Positions 7,007 through 15,357 of a stretch of 53,872 nt of DNA are shown piece by piece (positions within the stretch are counted from its first letter, which is position 1; every line of letters begins with the position of its first letter). The notes under the pieces were generated by a model. It made no database searches. It was given only the letters and a program-made list of their open reading frames with translations, and was not told the DNA's origin. The stretch covers positions 1-53,872 of the forward strand of contig CBINHC010000017.1 of NCBI GenBank assembly GCA_966250385.1, in the 5' to 3' direction. The position numbers and the translations under genes are program-made. Source of the stretch: DASWTL01 sp966250385. GTDB taxonomy: Bacteria; Bacteroidota; Bacteroidia; Sphingobacteriales; Sphingobacteriaceae.

Positions 7007-7239
7007 CTCATTTAAGCTGTTCCGGGTCCGTTATTACGAGTCAAGCCCACCCTAAAATCCTCTACATTCTTATCCATTGTTGCCTTAAGAATAACTCCTT
7101 TGTAAGTGCGTTTTTGCATTCTAGAATACTCTGCCGCCAGTTCAACTCGCAGAACGATACTCGTAGGTAGAGACACTTTACAAAAAAACGATGGTTAAAG
7201 AGTAAAGTATTCAAATCAGTCCGGATCATTTTGCATTAG
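7007..7239. other. non-coding region left of the transposon
   Basis: I see no supported gene. If the transposon ends at 7240, this segment is the outer flank that was once joined to the sequence now at 18131 onward, just upstream of a resolvase gene. Confidence 0.35.
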
Positions 7240-7301
7240 TGTAAGATTTAACGATAAAATGGCGGGTTATTTTGCAGATAAATGGTAGCTTAAACTGGGG
7301 T
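7240..7301 (+). repeat. candidate left end of the Tn552-like transposon
   Basis: TGTAAG at 7240 begins an end-like sequence with TAAAATGGC (7255-7263) and CTGGGG (7295-7300). It aligns in inverted orientation with 18037-18086 (TAAAATAGC ... TTTAGCTGGG) and shares repeated units of about 23-24 bp, as expected of multiple transposase-binding sites. The exact border and a target duplication were not resolved. Confidence 0.5.
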
Positions 7302-7318
7302 AATAGTCTGTAACTTCT

Positions 7319-7939
7319 TCATAATGGATTATCTATCATTTCTTCACTTCTCCAGAATCTTTGTCTTAAAGATCTTTTAACCTTGAGATAGTCGAGGTAC
7401 CTGTAAATCGTAGTCTTACTTACCCTTAAAGCCTCAGAGATTTCTTGGATGGATTTTTTTCCTTCAGCATATAAGCATTTGGCAGTAGCAGCCTTCATTT
7501 TCGCAGCTTTCGACAATCCCTTTTTTCTTCCACCCACTCTTCCGCAAGCTTTTGCTGCTACTAATCCCTCCATCGTTCTTTCTTTCCATATTTTTCTTTT
7601 AAACTCCAAAAGGGAGGAAAAGGCTGTAAAGACATGGACTCCTGTCGGGGTAGTGGTGTCAATTTGCTCTTGAATACTTATGAATTCTACACGTTTGATT
7701 TTAAGATCAGATACCAGGTCTAGTAGTTGTTTCAAGGATCTAGCTATTACACTAAATCGACAAATAACAACGACATCTCCTGATCTTAGATTTGCAATTA
7801 ATTCTGCTAGCTGTGTCCGCTCTTCCCATGAACTAGCTAGTTGTTCTTGATATATTTTTTCACAACCTTGGTTCTTCAAAACCCGTAGTTGCTCATTCAA
7901 GCTCTTGTCTTTAAGGACCTGAGCGTATCCTTTTTTCAT
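7319..7939 (-). CDS. serine-recombinase-like protein lacking catalytic residues
   Basis: The 206-residue protein aligns over its full length with transposon resolvases: the KKGY start, RSGDVVVI, QEQIDTTTPTG, ERTMEGLVAAKACGRVGGRKKG and a C-terminal helix-turn-helix (SIQEISEALRVSKTTIYRYL). The active site is gone. GYARVS is replaced by GYAQVL, so the nucleophilic serine and its preceding arginine are Leu and Gln, and the SRLGR arginine is Val (SVIAR). The frame is intact, so the DNA-binding part is probably used. ATG 7939 matches the family start and lies 10 bp after the ATPase stop, in the same operon as the transposase. It may act in target or end recognition instead of recombination. Confidence 0.85.
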   Translation of the reverse strand: MKKGYAQVLKDKSLNEQLRVLKNQGCEKIYQEQLASSWEERTQLAELIANLRSGDVVVICRFSVIARSLKQLLDLVSDLKIKRVEFISIQEQIDTTTPTGVHVFTAFSSLLEFKRKIWKERTMEGLVAAKACGRVGGRKKGLSKAAKMKAATAKCLYAEGKKSIQEISEALRVSKTTIYRYLDYLKVKRSLRQRFWRSEEMIDNPL

Positions 7940-7949
7940 CCCTTGAGTC

Positions 7950-8786
7950 TTATTCCGGATCACCAAAAACCAGACATTTTCTGGCTGTCTCCACAACTTC
8001 CTTTGTAATCCTGTCTAACTTATTAAGCTTTATGATCCTTTTAATCTGGCTAAATAGACGATCAACTAGTCGGAAATTGCCGTTTGTAAATCGGATTAAT
8101 GTATTCAATGCTTCAACATCGGGGAAGTGATTAGGATCATAGTTGAGCTCTAATGACTTCCATATCTTTGGAAAGATAAACTGCATTTCATCTTTGCTTA
8201 AAGTGTTGAACTCGTGACAGAATCCGACTCTTGAGTACAACTGAGGATATCTAGCGAGTCTCTTCTCGATTCCTGGCATACCTATCAAAATTAATCCAAA
8301 CCTGTTCTCATCGTATAAATAACGTAGTTCTTCAAGGGAACTAATATTTAGCCTATCCGCTTCATCCACTATTACTAAGGGGCAACTCTTGCCAGCGTTA
8401 AAAGCTATTTGTATAATATCCTTCTCACCAGTCGCCTTTAAGTAGGCGTACCCATAGTGACTAGCTCTAAGACTGACTAAGTTTTCCATAATCTTTGGAG
8501 TATTAGTAACGGGAGCTGTGACTAATATCCCTCTACACTCATTTATAGTTTTCCTGCGTTCCTCCGTAATTTCGTCGACGAGGTTTTCTTGAATAATGAT
8601 TTCATTCCATTTAGAAAAATATTTTGCGGCCAAGGACTTGCCAACCCCTGATTCTCCATAACAAAGACCTATATATCCATATTCCAAACAAGCAGAAGCA
8701 AACTCCTGGAACCTGTTATATTCTTTGGTCAAAATAAACTCGTTGATTGACCCAACCTCCATCCTTATCTCTTCAATCGCTTTCAT
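7950..8786 (-). CDS. tniB: transposition AAA+ ATPase, TniB-like
   Basis: The 278-residue protein has a Walker A box GESGVGKS (about residues 44-51) and a Walker B box PLVIVDEADRLN, followed by sensor-like LILIGMPG. This is the TniB/TnsC/MuB group, which binds DNA with ATP and passes target sites to the DDE transposase. ATG 8786 overlaps the transposase stop by 14 bp, typical of coupling; a longer frame begins at 8846. The order transposase, ATPase, resolvase-like gene is that of a tni operon. The usual TniQ partner is missing. Confidence 0.9.
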   Translation of the reverse strand: MKAIEEIRMEVGSINEFILTKEYNRFQEFASACLEYGYIGLCYGESGVGKSLAAKYFSKWNEIIIQENLVDEITEERRKTINECRGILVTAPVTNTPKIMENLVSLRASHYGYAYLKATGEKDIIQIAFNAGKSCPLVIVDEADRLNISSLEELRYLYDENRFGLILIGMPGIEKRLARYPQLYSRVGFCHEFNTLSKDEMQFIFPKIWKSLELNYDPNHFPDVEALNTLIRFTNGNFRLVDRLFSQIKRIIKLNKLDRITKEVVETARKCLVFGDPE

Positions 8787-10191
8787 ATCTCTTAAGCTTA
8801 TGCTTTTCGTACTCGATTGGTTCAGATTGTTTTGATTTTGTAACAATTCCCTTTTGGTTTTTTAGTTCTTTGATTAAAGCTTTTGCTTTTTTTATCTCTT
8901 GATAAAGCCCAATTTTCACTTTTGACCGAGCCTTTTGAATTTCCTTTAGACTTACTACGAGCTCAGCAATATCTTGGCAGACTGCTTTACATAAAAATTG
9001 TTCCTGATGGTACACTCTAATTTGAGCTAGATCCCTTGGATCATACTTTATTACAACTGCCTCTCCTACAAATCCCGCTAATGTGGGGCTAATATACCGG
9101 AGGCCCTGGAATTGTATTCCATCCCTCTGAACCTTTCTAGGCTTTTCAATAGCTAAAAGGAGAAGATCTAATTCATCAATAGAATTTGGAGACTGAGGGA
9201 TAAATCCGTTGACGCTCCATTTAATATTCGGTGGAAGACCAGTTGTTTTGTGGACTCTGACGTTGTAGTTCTCTATAATAAATTTTTCTATTACTAATTG
9301 TAGCTCGGTTAAATCAGCTTGTGGTTCTGAAGCAGGTTTCCCTTCTATAATGAAGCCTGGCATCGAGCTTAGTACCTCAGAGTTCAATGTTTCGAAAAAC
9401 CGCTCGACCTTTCCTCTACCTTGTGGCCTTCCCACTAAAGAATTTATTCTTCTAATTTTCAGTTTTATACACACTTCCTCAATATGAGCGGACATAAAAT
9501 CAGCACCATGATCGGTATAGATCGTTTTTGGAACTCCACAGACCTGCCAGTCAGGATTGTCTTTTTTCCATATAGCCTGTCTTAAGGCTAAGGCTGTATT
9601 TACAGAACTCGGAGAATCGTAAGATAAATAGTATCCGCAAATGGCCCTGCTAAAGTCATCGATAATGGTAGTAAGCCATGGTCTCCTCCAATTTCCCTTG
9701 CCATCGACTAAATGAATATCTAGTTCGGTGTGATCAGCCTGCCATACCTCATTAGGTTCTGCACACTCTCTTCGATAAATAAGTTCGTACCTCTGCTGAT
9801 ATGCCTTTCCTCCTTGATGAGCCAGAGTCAACAAAGCAGGGTTTATGGATTTTATCGCTTTATATATTGTACTATAGGAAGGGGGCTTCAAAGACTTTGT
9901 GTCTGCGATTTGAATTAGTCTTCGGTAAATGGATTTACAAGTTAAAGGCGGCTTTTGTAGGGCAAGTGATTTTGCCATCTCAAATAGTGCGGGCTCAATT
10001 TTTATTACCCCCCTGTCTTTTCTGGCTTTATGTTCTAGTCCTGAAAGACCTTTACTTTTAAAGTTCTTTATCCAGGAGCGAACCGTCCTAACTGAAAGTT
10101 CTAAGTCTTTTGCAACTGAAGTGGCTGGGACCTCGTGCTCCAGGATGGGAAGTATAATTCTGTATTTTTCCAGGGCAGAAAGGTCTTTCAT
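8773..10191 (-). CDS. tniA: DDE transposase, TniA / Mu-type integrase core
   Basis: This 472-residue transposase has an N-terminal helix-turn-helix region (residues 15-50: VAKDLELSVRTVRSWIKNF), an rve catalytic core and a Mu-type C-terminal beta domain (GLRYISPTLAGFVGEAVVIKYDP). The catalytic triad is visible as D153 (WQADHTELD), D227 (IYTDHGADF) and E263 (GRGKVERFFETLN), with 35 residues between the last two. It catalyses strand transfer of the transposon ends. It is close to Tn552 p480 in length. The gene reads towards the left end and is divergent from the intact resolvase at 10460. Confidence 0.95.
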   Translation of the reverse strand: MKDLSALEKYRIILPILEHEVPATSVAKDLELSVRTVRSWIKNFKSKGLSGLEHKARKDRGVIKIEPALFEMAKSLALQKPPLTCKSIYRRLIQIADTKSLKPPSYSTIYKAIKSINPALLTLAHQGGKAYQQRYELIYRRECAEPNEVWQADHTELDIHLVDGKGNWRRPWLTTIIDDFSRAICGYYLSYDSPSSVNTALALRQAIWKKDNPDWQVCGVPKTIYTDHGADFMSAHIEEVCIKLKIRRINSLVGRPQGRGKVERFFETLNSEVLSSMPGFIIEGKPASEPQADLTELQLVIEKFIIENYNVRVHKTTGLPPNIKWSVNGFIPQSPNSIDELDLLLLAIEKPRKVQRDGIQFQGLRYISPTLAGFVGEAVVIKYDPRDLAQIRVYHQEQFLCKAVCQDIAELVVSLKEIQKARSKVKIGLYQEIKKAKALIKELKNQKGIVTKSKQSEPIEYEKHKLKRYESD

Positions 10192-10459
10192 AATTCTTAC
10201 TCCTTTCTATTTTATACCTTAATATACGGTCAATATTAAAGTTAAGAAACCTGGACTTTATAATGAAGATATGTTGAAAGTTAGCCGATCGTTTTTACCC
10301 GATGACCCTAAGTCTTTTTAACCTTATTCTGTGTCAGGAAAATTAAAATAAAAACCTTCGTATTTGCAGTAATAATAATTAGATGAAAGCTGTAAGTTAA
10401 TTTATAATATTTCTTATCATAAAACTACTATTTTTGAGTTTTCTTCTAATTGGGTAAAA
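10192..10459. promoter_or_regulatory. divergent promoter and possible res region
   Basis: This 268-bp non-coding gap separates the divergent transposase and resolvase genes. Resolution sites are normally just upstream of the resolvase gene, so the internal res site is probably here. It is AT-rich, but I cannot delimit subsites. Confidence 0.35.
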
Positions 10460-11071
10460 ATGGCTCGAACAATTGCTTATTTAAGGGTATCTACACTAGA
10501 TCAGAACCTGGAAAAAAACAAGGCTGATATCTTGCACCTCGCAAATGACAAGAACCTTGGGAAGGTAGAATTTGTCGAGGAAAAAATTTCAGGAAAAGTG
10601 TCGTGGAAGCAGCGCAAAATAGGGCCGTTACTTAATGAACTAAAAAAGGGAGACACCATTTTACTCAGCGAGTTTTCACGTCTTGGTCGTAGTATGCTTG
10701 AATGCATGGAGATAATTTCCATTGCTGTCGAGAAAGGCATTAAAATCTATACGGTAAAAGGGGGCTGGCAATTGGACAATACAATTCAAAGTAAAGTCAT
10801 GGCCATGGTCTTTTCCATGGCTGCCGAAATTGAGCGCGACCTTATTAGTAAGAGAACGAAAGAGGCATTGCAGTCAATCAAGCAATCAGGAGCAAAACTA
10901 GGCCGACCTAAGGGGCCAGGAAAAAGTAAACTGGATGCTTTTCGACCGGAAATCGAAGCATTGCTTAAAAATGGTTCTTCTCAGAAATTTATTGCTAAAC
11001 GTTATAACGCTACCGAACCAACACTTAGCAATTGGATGAGAAAAAATAGCATTAAAAGGGATACAGTTTGA
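10460..11071 (+). CDS. serine resolvase/invertase, intact
   Basis: The 203-residue protein has an N-terminal resolvase domain with the active-site pattern IAYLRVSTLDQN (Arg and nucleophilic Ser present), SRLGRSMLE, and the E-helix region AAEIERDLISKRTKEAL. A C-terminal helix-turn-helix (SSQKFIAKRYNATEPTLSNWMRK) follows GRPKGPGKSK. It should resolve transposon cointegrates through a res site, probably in the gap before it. It is divergent from the transposase, as in several Tn552-like elements. Unlike the resolvase-like gene at 7319-7939, it retains all key residues. Confidence 0.92.
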   Translation: MARTIAYLRVSTLDQNLEKNKADILHLANDKNLGKVEFVEEKISGKVSWKQRKIGPLLNELKKGDTILLSEFSRLGRSMLECMEIISIAVEKGIKIYTVKGGWQLDNTIQSKVMAMVFSMAAEIERDLISKRTKEALQSIKQSGAKLGRPKGPGKSKLDAFRPEIEALLKNGSSQKFIAKRYNATEPTLSNWMRKNSIKRDTV

Positions 11072-11200
11072 GCGGATAAGATTATAGATAAACTCATGAG
11101 TTTTATCGAAGATGTTAAGGTAAAAATAATGTCATTCCTTGGTAAGATGTAACTAAGCTATTGACCAAAATTATAATATATCGTATTATTGCGATTGATT
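11072..11200. promoter_or_regulatory. ars promoter region
   Basis: This short gap holds the promoter of arsR and the first copy of the TATCGTAWTATTGCRAT operator at 11179-11195. Confidence 0.5.
11179..11195 (+). promoter_or_regulatory. candidate ArsR operator 1
   Basis: TATCGTATTATTGCGAT lies 6 bp before the arsR ATG. A near-identical 17-mer, with T/A and G/A differences only, lies at 11547-11563 before the next gene. Two copies at two promoter positions in one ars operon suggest an ArsR binding site. Confidence 0.55.
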
Positions 11201-11530
11201 ATGGGTGTTACTAAAACAGAAATATTTACCGAGGAACAAAACAAGCTTGCCACAATGCTCAAAGCACTGGCACACCCTGCCCGAATAGCTATCCTGCAGG
11301 AAATCATTAAAAGTAAAACGTGTATCTGTGGGGGACTGGTGGACGAACTGGGACTGGCTCAGGCAACTATTTCACAACACTTAAAAGAACTTAAAAATGC
11401 AGGACTTATACAGGGAACTATCGAGGGGGTAAGCGTATGCTATTGTATTAACCCCGAGAACTGGAATTTGTTACAAACTCAGCTTGAGAACTTCTTTCAA
11501 TCCTATAGGGCAGAAAACTTCTGCTGCTAA
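11201..11530 (+). CDS. arsR: ArsR family arsenic-responsive repressor
   Basis: The 109-residue winged-helix regulator has the DNA-recognition helix ATISQHLKELKNAGLI and a Cys-x-Cys metal site, KTCICGG, at the start of the recognition motif, like ELCVCDL of classical ArsR. A C-terminal CC is also present. It should repress the ars operon and release DNA on binding As(III). ATG 11201 follows directly after the putative operator; longer frames begin with a non-ATG codon inside it. The downstream gene begins 47 bp later with a second operator copy between. Confidence 0.92.
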   Translation: MGVTKTEIFTEEQNKLATMLKALAHPARIAILQEIIKSKTCICGGLVDELGLAQATISQHLKELKNAGLIQGTIEGVSVCYCINPENWNLLQTQLENFFQSYRAENFCC

Positions 11531-11546
11531 AAAAATTTAAGTCCTG

Positions 11547-11563
11547 TATCGTAATATTGCAAT
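11547..11563 (+). promoter_or_regulatory. candidate ArsR operator 2
   Basis: TATCGTAATATTGCAAT repeats the arsR-proximal site at 11179-11195. It lies 15 bp before the DUF6428 start and may control a second, stronger promoter for the effector genes. Confidence 0.55.
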
Positions 11564-11577
11564 AAACTATTAAAGCT

Positions 11578-12144
11578 ATGAATAATCCAAATGCATTAAC
11601 CTGGAAGACCTTCAAGGAGCAATTAGTAAATAACCCAGGCTTAGACCTTCAATTCGAATATGAGGAAGGTAAATGGGTTGACCAGTCCTACCATATCACT
11701 GAAATTAAGCAAGCACCTATCACTTCTGTGGACTGTGGCGGCGTAAAGAATGAATGGACAGAAGTAATTGTTCAGCTTTGGGAGCCCGGCGTAAAGCAAC
11801 AAGAGCGTGCCATGAAAGCACGTAAAGCGCTTTCCATTATCGAGCTCGTAGAAAAGGTCCTGCCTTTAAACCCTGATGCAGAAGTGAAAGTTGAGTTTGG
11901 AAATTCCAGATTCGATACCCGTCAATTATACCCCGGTGAAATTACCGTAGATGGAGAAAACCTGATTGTAGCTCTCACTCCGGATGCAGTTCAATGTAAA
12001 GCTATCGGTCGTGGCGGAAGCTGTGGTACAACGGAATCAGGCGAGGAGTGTTGCACCCCTGCAGCAGCCGTAGAAAAGCCTAAGATTGAGTTAAACAACT
12101 TAGTCGCTACATCCAGCTGTACACCAGGTTCTGGCTGCTGTTAG
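11578..12144 (+). CDS. DUF6428 family protein, arsenic-operon associated
   Basis: The 188-residue protein starts NPNALTWKTFKEQLVNNPGLDLQFEYEEG and contains YHITEIKQAPITSVDCGG and WTEVIVQLWEP, typical of DUF6428, which is often encoded in Bacteroidota ars operons. The C-terminal extension is rich in cysteine (RGGSCGTTESGEECC and a final SSCTPGSGCC), suited to As(III) or other thiophilic metal binding. It is cytoplasmic. It may be an arsenic-binding accessory protein, but its biochemical role is unknown. The GNAT gene starts 11 bp downstream. Confidence 0.85.
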   Translation: MNNPNALTWKTFKEQLVNNPGLDLQFEYEEGKWVDQSYHITEIKQAPITSVDCGGVKNEWTEVIVQLWEPGVKQQERAMKARKALSIIELVEKVLPLNPDAEVKVEFGNSRFDTRQLYPGEITVDGENLIVALTPDAVQCKAIGRGGSCGTTESGEECCTPAAAVEKPKIELNNLVATSSCTPGSGCC

Positions 12145-12155
12145 GATATTTTTGT

Positions 12156-12647
12156 ATGGAAATACGACCTATGAATGTTTCTGATAGCGATGCCGTAATC
12201 AGAATTTATAAGGAGGGGATTGAAACAGGTCAGGCTACATTTCAAACATCATCCCATGGGTGGCAAGATTGGGATAAGTCTCATTTGCCAGGGTTGCGAT
12301 ATGTGGCAACAATCGAAGGTCAGGTAGCGGGTTGGATCGCTCTTTCGCCCGTTTCTTCCAGATGTGTTTACCAAGGGGTTGCTGAAGTCAGTGTGTATGT
12401 TGGAAGCGGCTTTAGAGGCAAAAAAATTGGATATACACTAATGCAACATATGATAGCAGAAAGTGAAAATGCAGGCTACTGGACTTTACAATCCGGGGTG
12501 TTTCCCGAGAATGTCGCCAGTATCTCCTTACATCATACATGCGGCTTTAGAAGCATAGGACATAGGGAAAAGATAGGTCAATTGAAGGGGGTGTGGCGGG
12601 ATACGATATTATTGGAAAGAAGAAGCAAGAAAGTAAATTATCATTAA
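12156..12647 (+). CDS. arsN: GNAT N-acetyltransferase, ArsN/phosphinothricin type
   Basis: The 163-residue acetyltransferase begins EIRPMNVSDSDAVIRIYKEGIETGQATFQT and has an acetyl-CoA loop region, VSVYVGSGFRGKKIGYTLMQHMI, followed by SLHHTCGFRSIGHREKIGQLKGVWRDTILLERR. This is the PAT/ArsN1 family, which acetylates phosphinothricin and the arsenical antibiotic arsinothricin. Its place between DUF6428 and acr3 supports the ArsN reading. It is the third gene of the ars operon. Confidence 0.85.
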   Translation: MEIRPMNVSDSDAVIRIYKEGIETGQATFQTSSHGWQDWDKSHLPGLRYVATIEGQVAGWIALSPVSSRCVYQGVAEVSVYVGSGFRGKKIGYTLMQHMIAESENAGYWTLQSGVFPENVASISLHHTCGFRSIGHREKIGQLKGVWRDTILLERRSKKVNYH

Positions 12648-12661
12648 ATCAAGAACAACAT

Positions 12662-13744
12662 ATGTCTTCAACAAACTGCGCTCCTGCAGTAGAACGTAAA
12701 AAACTAGGATTCCTGGACAGGTATTTAACTTTATGGATTTTTCTTGCCATGGGCATTGGGGTAGCCATAGGCTATTTTATGCCATCATCCTCCGGAATTA
12801 TCAATTCCTTTTCGTCAGGAACAACCAATATCCCCCTGGCAATTGGCTTAATCCTGATGATGTATCCACCCCTTGCCAAAGTGAAGTATGAAAATATGGG
12901 AGAAGTATTTAAAGATACCAAAGTACTAGGCGCCTCTTTATTCCTGAACTGGATAGTAGGGCCATTACTGATGTTCTTTCTTGCCATCTTCTTTCTGCGG
13001 GATTACCCGGAGTATATGGTAGGCCTTATCCTGATCGGTCTTGCTCGATGTATTGCTATGGTGGTGGTTTGGAACGAACTGGCTGAAGGTAACCGCGAGT
13101 ACGGGGCAGGACTGATTGCCCTAAACAGTATCTTCCAGGTATTACTATATAGTGTGTATGCCTATATTTTTATTACCGTATTACCTCCTTATTTTGGTCT
13201 TGAATCCCTTCAGGTTGATATCACCATAGGCCAGATTGCCGAAAGCGTAGGCATCTATTTAGGTATTCCATTTGCCTTGGGAATTATCAGCCGCTATACC
13301 TTAATCAAGCTTAAGGGCGAAGAGTGGTTCCAGAAAAAATATGTACCCTTTATTTCTCCAATTACGCTAATTGCCTTGCTGTTTACTATTGTGGTGATGT
13401 TTAGCCTAAAAGGAGAACTGATTGTTCAAATTCCAATGGATGTGATTCGGATTGCTATACCATTGGTGATCTACTTTGCGATTATGTTCCTGGTTAGCTT
13501 CTTCATGGGTAAATCCTTTGGAGCAGACTATTCCAGAAGCACTTCGATAGCCTTTACCGCAACAGGTAATAACTTCGAGCTTGCCATTGCCGTTGCCATT
13601 GGAGTATTCGGTATTAACTCCGGACAGGCCTTTGCCGGCGTTATCGGCCCGCTGGTAGAGGTACCTGCTCTAATTGCCCTGGTGAACGTTGCCTTCTGGC
13701 TTCGCAATAAATATTATAAACACGAATCCGCATTAGCTAAATAA
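12662..13744 (+). CDS. acr3: Acr3-type arsenite efflux permease
   Basis: The 360-residue permease has about ten membrane segments and the ACR3 signature GLARCIAMVVVWNELAEGN, whose cysteine is essential in studied members, plus the late motif STSIAFTATGNNFELAIAVAIGVFG. It exports As(III) across the inner membrane using the proton gradient. I placed the start at ATG 12662 (MSSTNCAPAVERKKLGFLDRYL), since the longer frame begins with GTG inside the preceding gene. No arsenate reductase gene (arsC) is present, so resistance would be to arsenite, or to arsenate reduced by a host enzyme. Confidence 0.95.
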   Translation: MSSTNCAPAVERKKLGFLDRYLTLWIFLAMGIGVAIGYFMPSSSGIINSFSSGTTNIPLAIGLILMMYPPLAKVKYENMGEVFKDTKVLGASLFLNWIVGPLLMFFLAIFFLRDYPEYMVGLILIGLARCIAMVVVWNELAEGNREYGAGLIALNSIFQVLLYSVYAYIFITVLPPYFGLESLQVDITIGQIAESVGIYLGIPFALGIISRYTLIKLKGEEWFQKKYVPFISPITLIALLFTIVVMFSLKGELIVQIPMDVIRIAIPLVIYFAIMFLVSFFMGKSFGADYSRSTSIAFTATGNNFELAIAVAIGVFGINSGQAFAGVIGPLVEVPALIALVNVAFWLRNKYYKHESALAK

Positions 13745-13772
13745 TATTAATCCTATCCCCCGTATACTTACA

Positions 13773-14534
13773 ATGAAAATTGCTTTATTTTCAGACATAC
13801 ACGCCAATCTTCCAGCATTGGAAGCTTTTTTTGCAGACGTAGATTCAAGAGAAATTGACTCCATTTATTGCTTAGGTGACTTAGTCGGCTACAACATCTG
13901 GCCGAACGAAGTTATTAATGAAATCAAAAGACGTAACATTCCGACCATTACCGGAAACTACGATTTTGGGATCGGTAGAAATATAGACGAATGCGGTTGC
14001 GCATATAAAACGGATTTAGAAAAGGAAATGGGTAAAGTTTCCATTGCCTATACGAATGAAATTGTGGGCGATGCCGAACGAGCTTATCTAAGAACCCTTC
14101 CTTCGCATATTCGTGTGGAATATCAGCTTAACGATGATAAAATGAACCTGCTTTTGGTTCATGGAAGCCCAAGGAAAGTAAACGAATACTTGTTTGAAGA
14201 CCGTGAGGAGAAAAGTCTGCTGCGCATTATGGAACAGGCCAATGCTGATATCATGTGCTTTGGCCATACCCATAAGCCTTATCATCGCGTTGTTTCCGAA
14301 GAAAGCGGACGTTTCCGTCATGCTATTAATATTGGTTCTGTTGGCAAACCAAAGGACGGAGATCCGCGAGGAGGATATGTAATTCTTACGGTTGATCCTG
14401 ATAGTTCGGTATTGGATAAAGACTCCATTCAAGTAGAGTTCGTGCGGTTCGAGTATGATGTAGAAAAGGCAGCAAAGGCGGTAGAAAACAGCCCACTACC
14501 TAATGGATTTGCTGATATGTTACGAAGCGCTTAA
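13773..14534 (+). CDS. metallophosphoesterase, ars-linked copy 1 (GNYD variant)
   Basis: The 253-residue protein has the calcineurin-like phosphoesterase motifs DIHAN (about residues 8-12), GDLVGYN, LLVHGSP and FGHTHKP. The third motif, usually GNH(D/E), reads GNYD, so the His that helps catalysis in many members is Tyr. Some archaeal and bacterial family members use GNCD, so activity may remain. The gene is 28 bp after acr3 and directly abuts a paralogue, so it is part of the ars operon. The substrate is unknown; phosphoester or arsenate-ester hydrolysis is speculative. Confidence 0.85.
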   Translation: MKIALFSDIHANLPALEAFFADVDSREIDSIYCLGDLVGYNIWPNEVINEIKRRNIPTITGNYDFGIGRNIDECGCAYKTDLEKEMGKVSIAYTNEIVGDAERAYLRTLPSHIRVEYQLNDDKMNLLLVHGSPRKVNEYLFEDREEKSLLRIMEQANADIMCFGHTHKPYHRVVSEESGRFRHAINIGSVGKPKDGDPRGGYVILTVDPDSSVLDKDSIQVEFVRFEYDVEKAAKAVENSPLPNGFADMLRSA

Positions 14535-15263
14535 ATGAGATTCGCTTTATTTTCAGACGTACATGCCAATCTTCCAGCTTTTGAGGCTTTCTTAAAGGAC
14601 CTCGACGAAAAAAAGCCTGATGCTGTCTATTGTTTAGGTGACCTGGTAGGATATAATATCTGGCCAAATGAGGTTATTGGTGAAATCAGAAAACGAGGTA
14701 TAGTCACTCTAGCTGGAAATCATGATGTAAAAGTGAAAAAGGTTCCTACGGATGCAACAGGAAAAGACTACGCCTATTACATCATCGGGGAAGAGAACAG
14801 GGAGTATCTAAAGGCGCTTCCTGCTCACATTCGTTTAGAGTATCAATTGAACGAAGAAAGCCTTAATATCCTGCTGGTTCATGGTAGTCCAAGGAGTAAT
14901 GATGAATATCTTTTGGTAGATACAGACGATCATTATCTGAAGCGATTACTATTTGAAACAGGAACAGATATTCTTTTTTGCGGCCATTCTCATAAACCCT
15001 ACCACCGTATTCTTGAACACGCTTCGGAAAAACCTGGATTTGCCCATATCATCAATACCGGTTCAGTAGGTAAACCAAAAGATGGAGATCCGAGAGGGGG
15101 CTATGTCTTACTATCCCTGGACGAAGACAGTAGACTTTCTATACAGGAAAGCATTAGAGTCGAGTTTGTGAGGTTCGAATATGATGTAGAAAAGGCAGCA
15201 AAAGCCATAGAGGACAGCCCGCTACCAGATGAATTTGCAGACAGATTACGGAAAGCATATTAA
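14535..15263 (+). CDS. metallophosphoesterase, ars-linked copy 2
   Basis: This 242-residue paralogue of the gene just upstream has the full motif set DVHAN, GDLVGYN, GNHD, LVHGSP and CGHSHKP, so it should be a metal-dependent phosphoesterase. Its ATG immediately follows the TAA of copy 1 with no gap. The two share long identical segments, including the C-terminal EFVRFEYDVEKAAKA, which shows tandem duplication. The retained histidine in copy 2 against Tyr in copy 1 suggests division of labour, perhaps as a heterodimer. It is the last gene of the ars operon. Confidence 0.88.
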   Translation: MRFALFSDVHANLPAFEAFLKDLDEKKPDAVYCLGDLVGYNIWPNEVIGEIRKRGIVTLAGNHDVKVKKVPTDATGKDYAYYIIGEENREYLKALPAHIRLEYQLNEESLNILLVHGSPRSNDEYLLVDTDDHYLKRLLFETGTDILFCGHSHKPYHRILEHASEKPGFAHIINTGSVGKPKDGDPRGGYVLLSLDEDSRLSIQESIRVEFVRFEYDVEKAAKAIEDSPLPDEFADRLRKAY

Positions 15264-15357
15264 CTTAACCGCGTAAAATGAATTTCCCTGCTAGTTTATT
15301 TTGCAAATCAGTACCAGCAAGTTCGGGGGTTTGGGGGATTGTTACAATAACGGAAGT

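Noticed and set aside
6949..7170. 73-codon frame after the TonB-C-like gene
   Set aside because: It runs through a perfect hairpin and has no domain or signal features.
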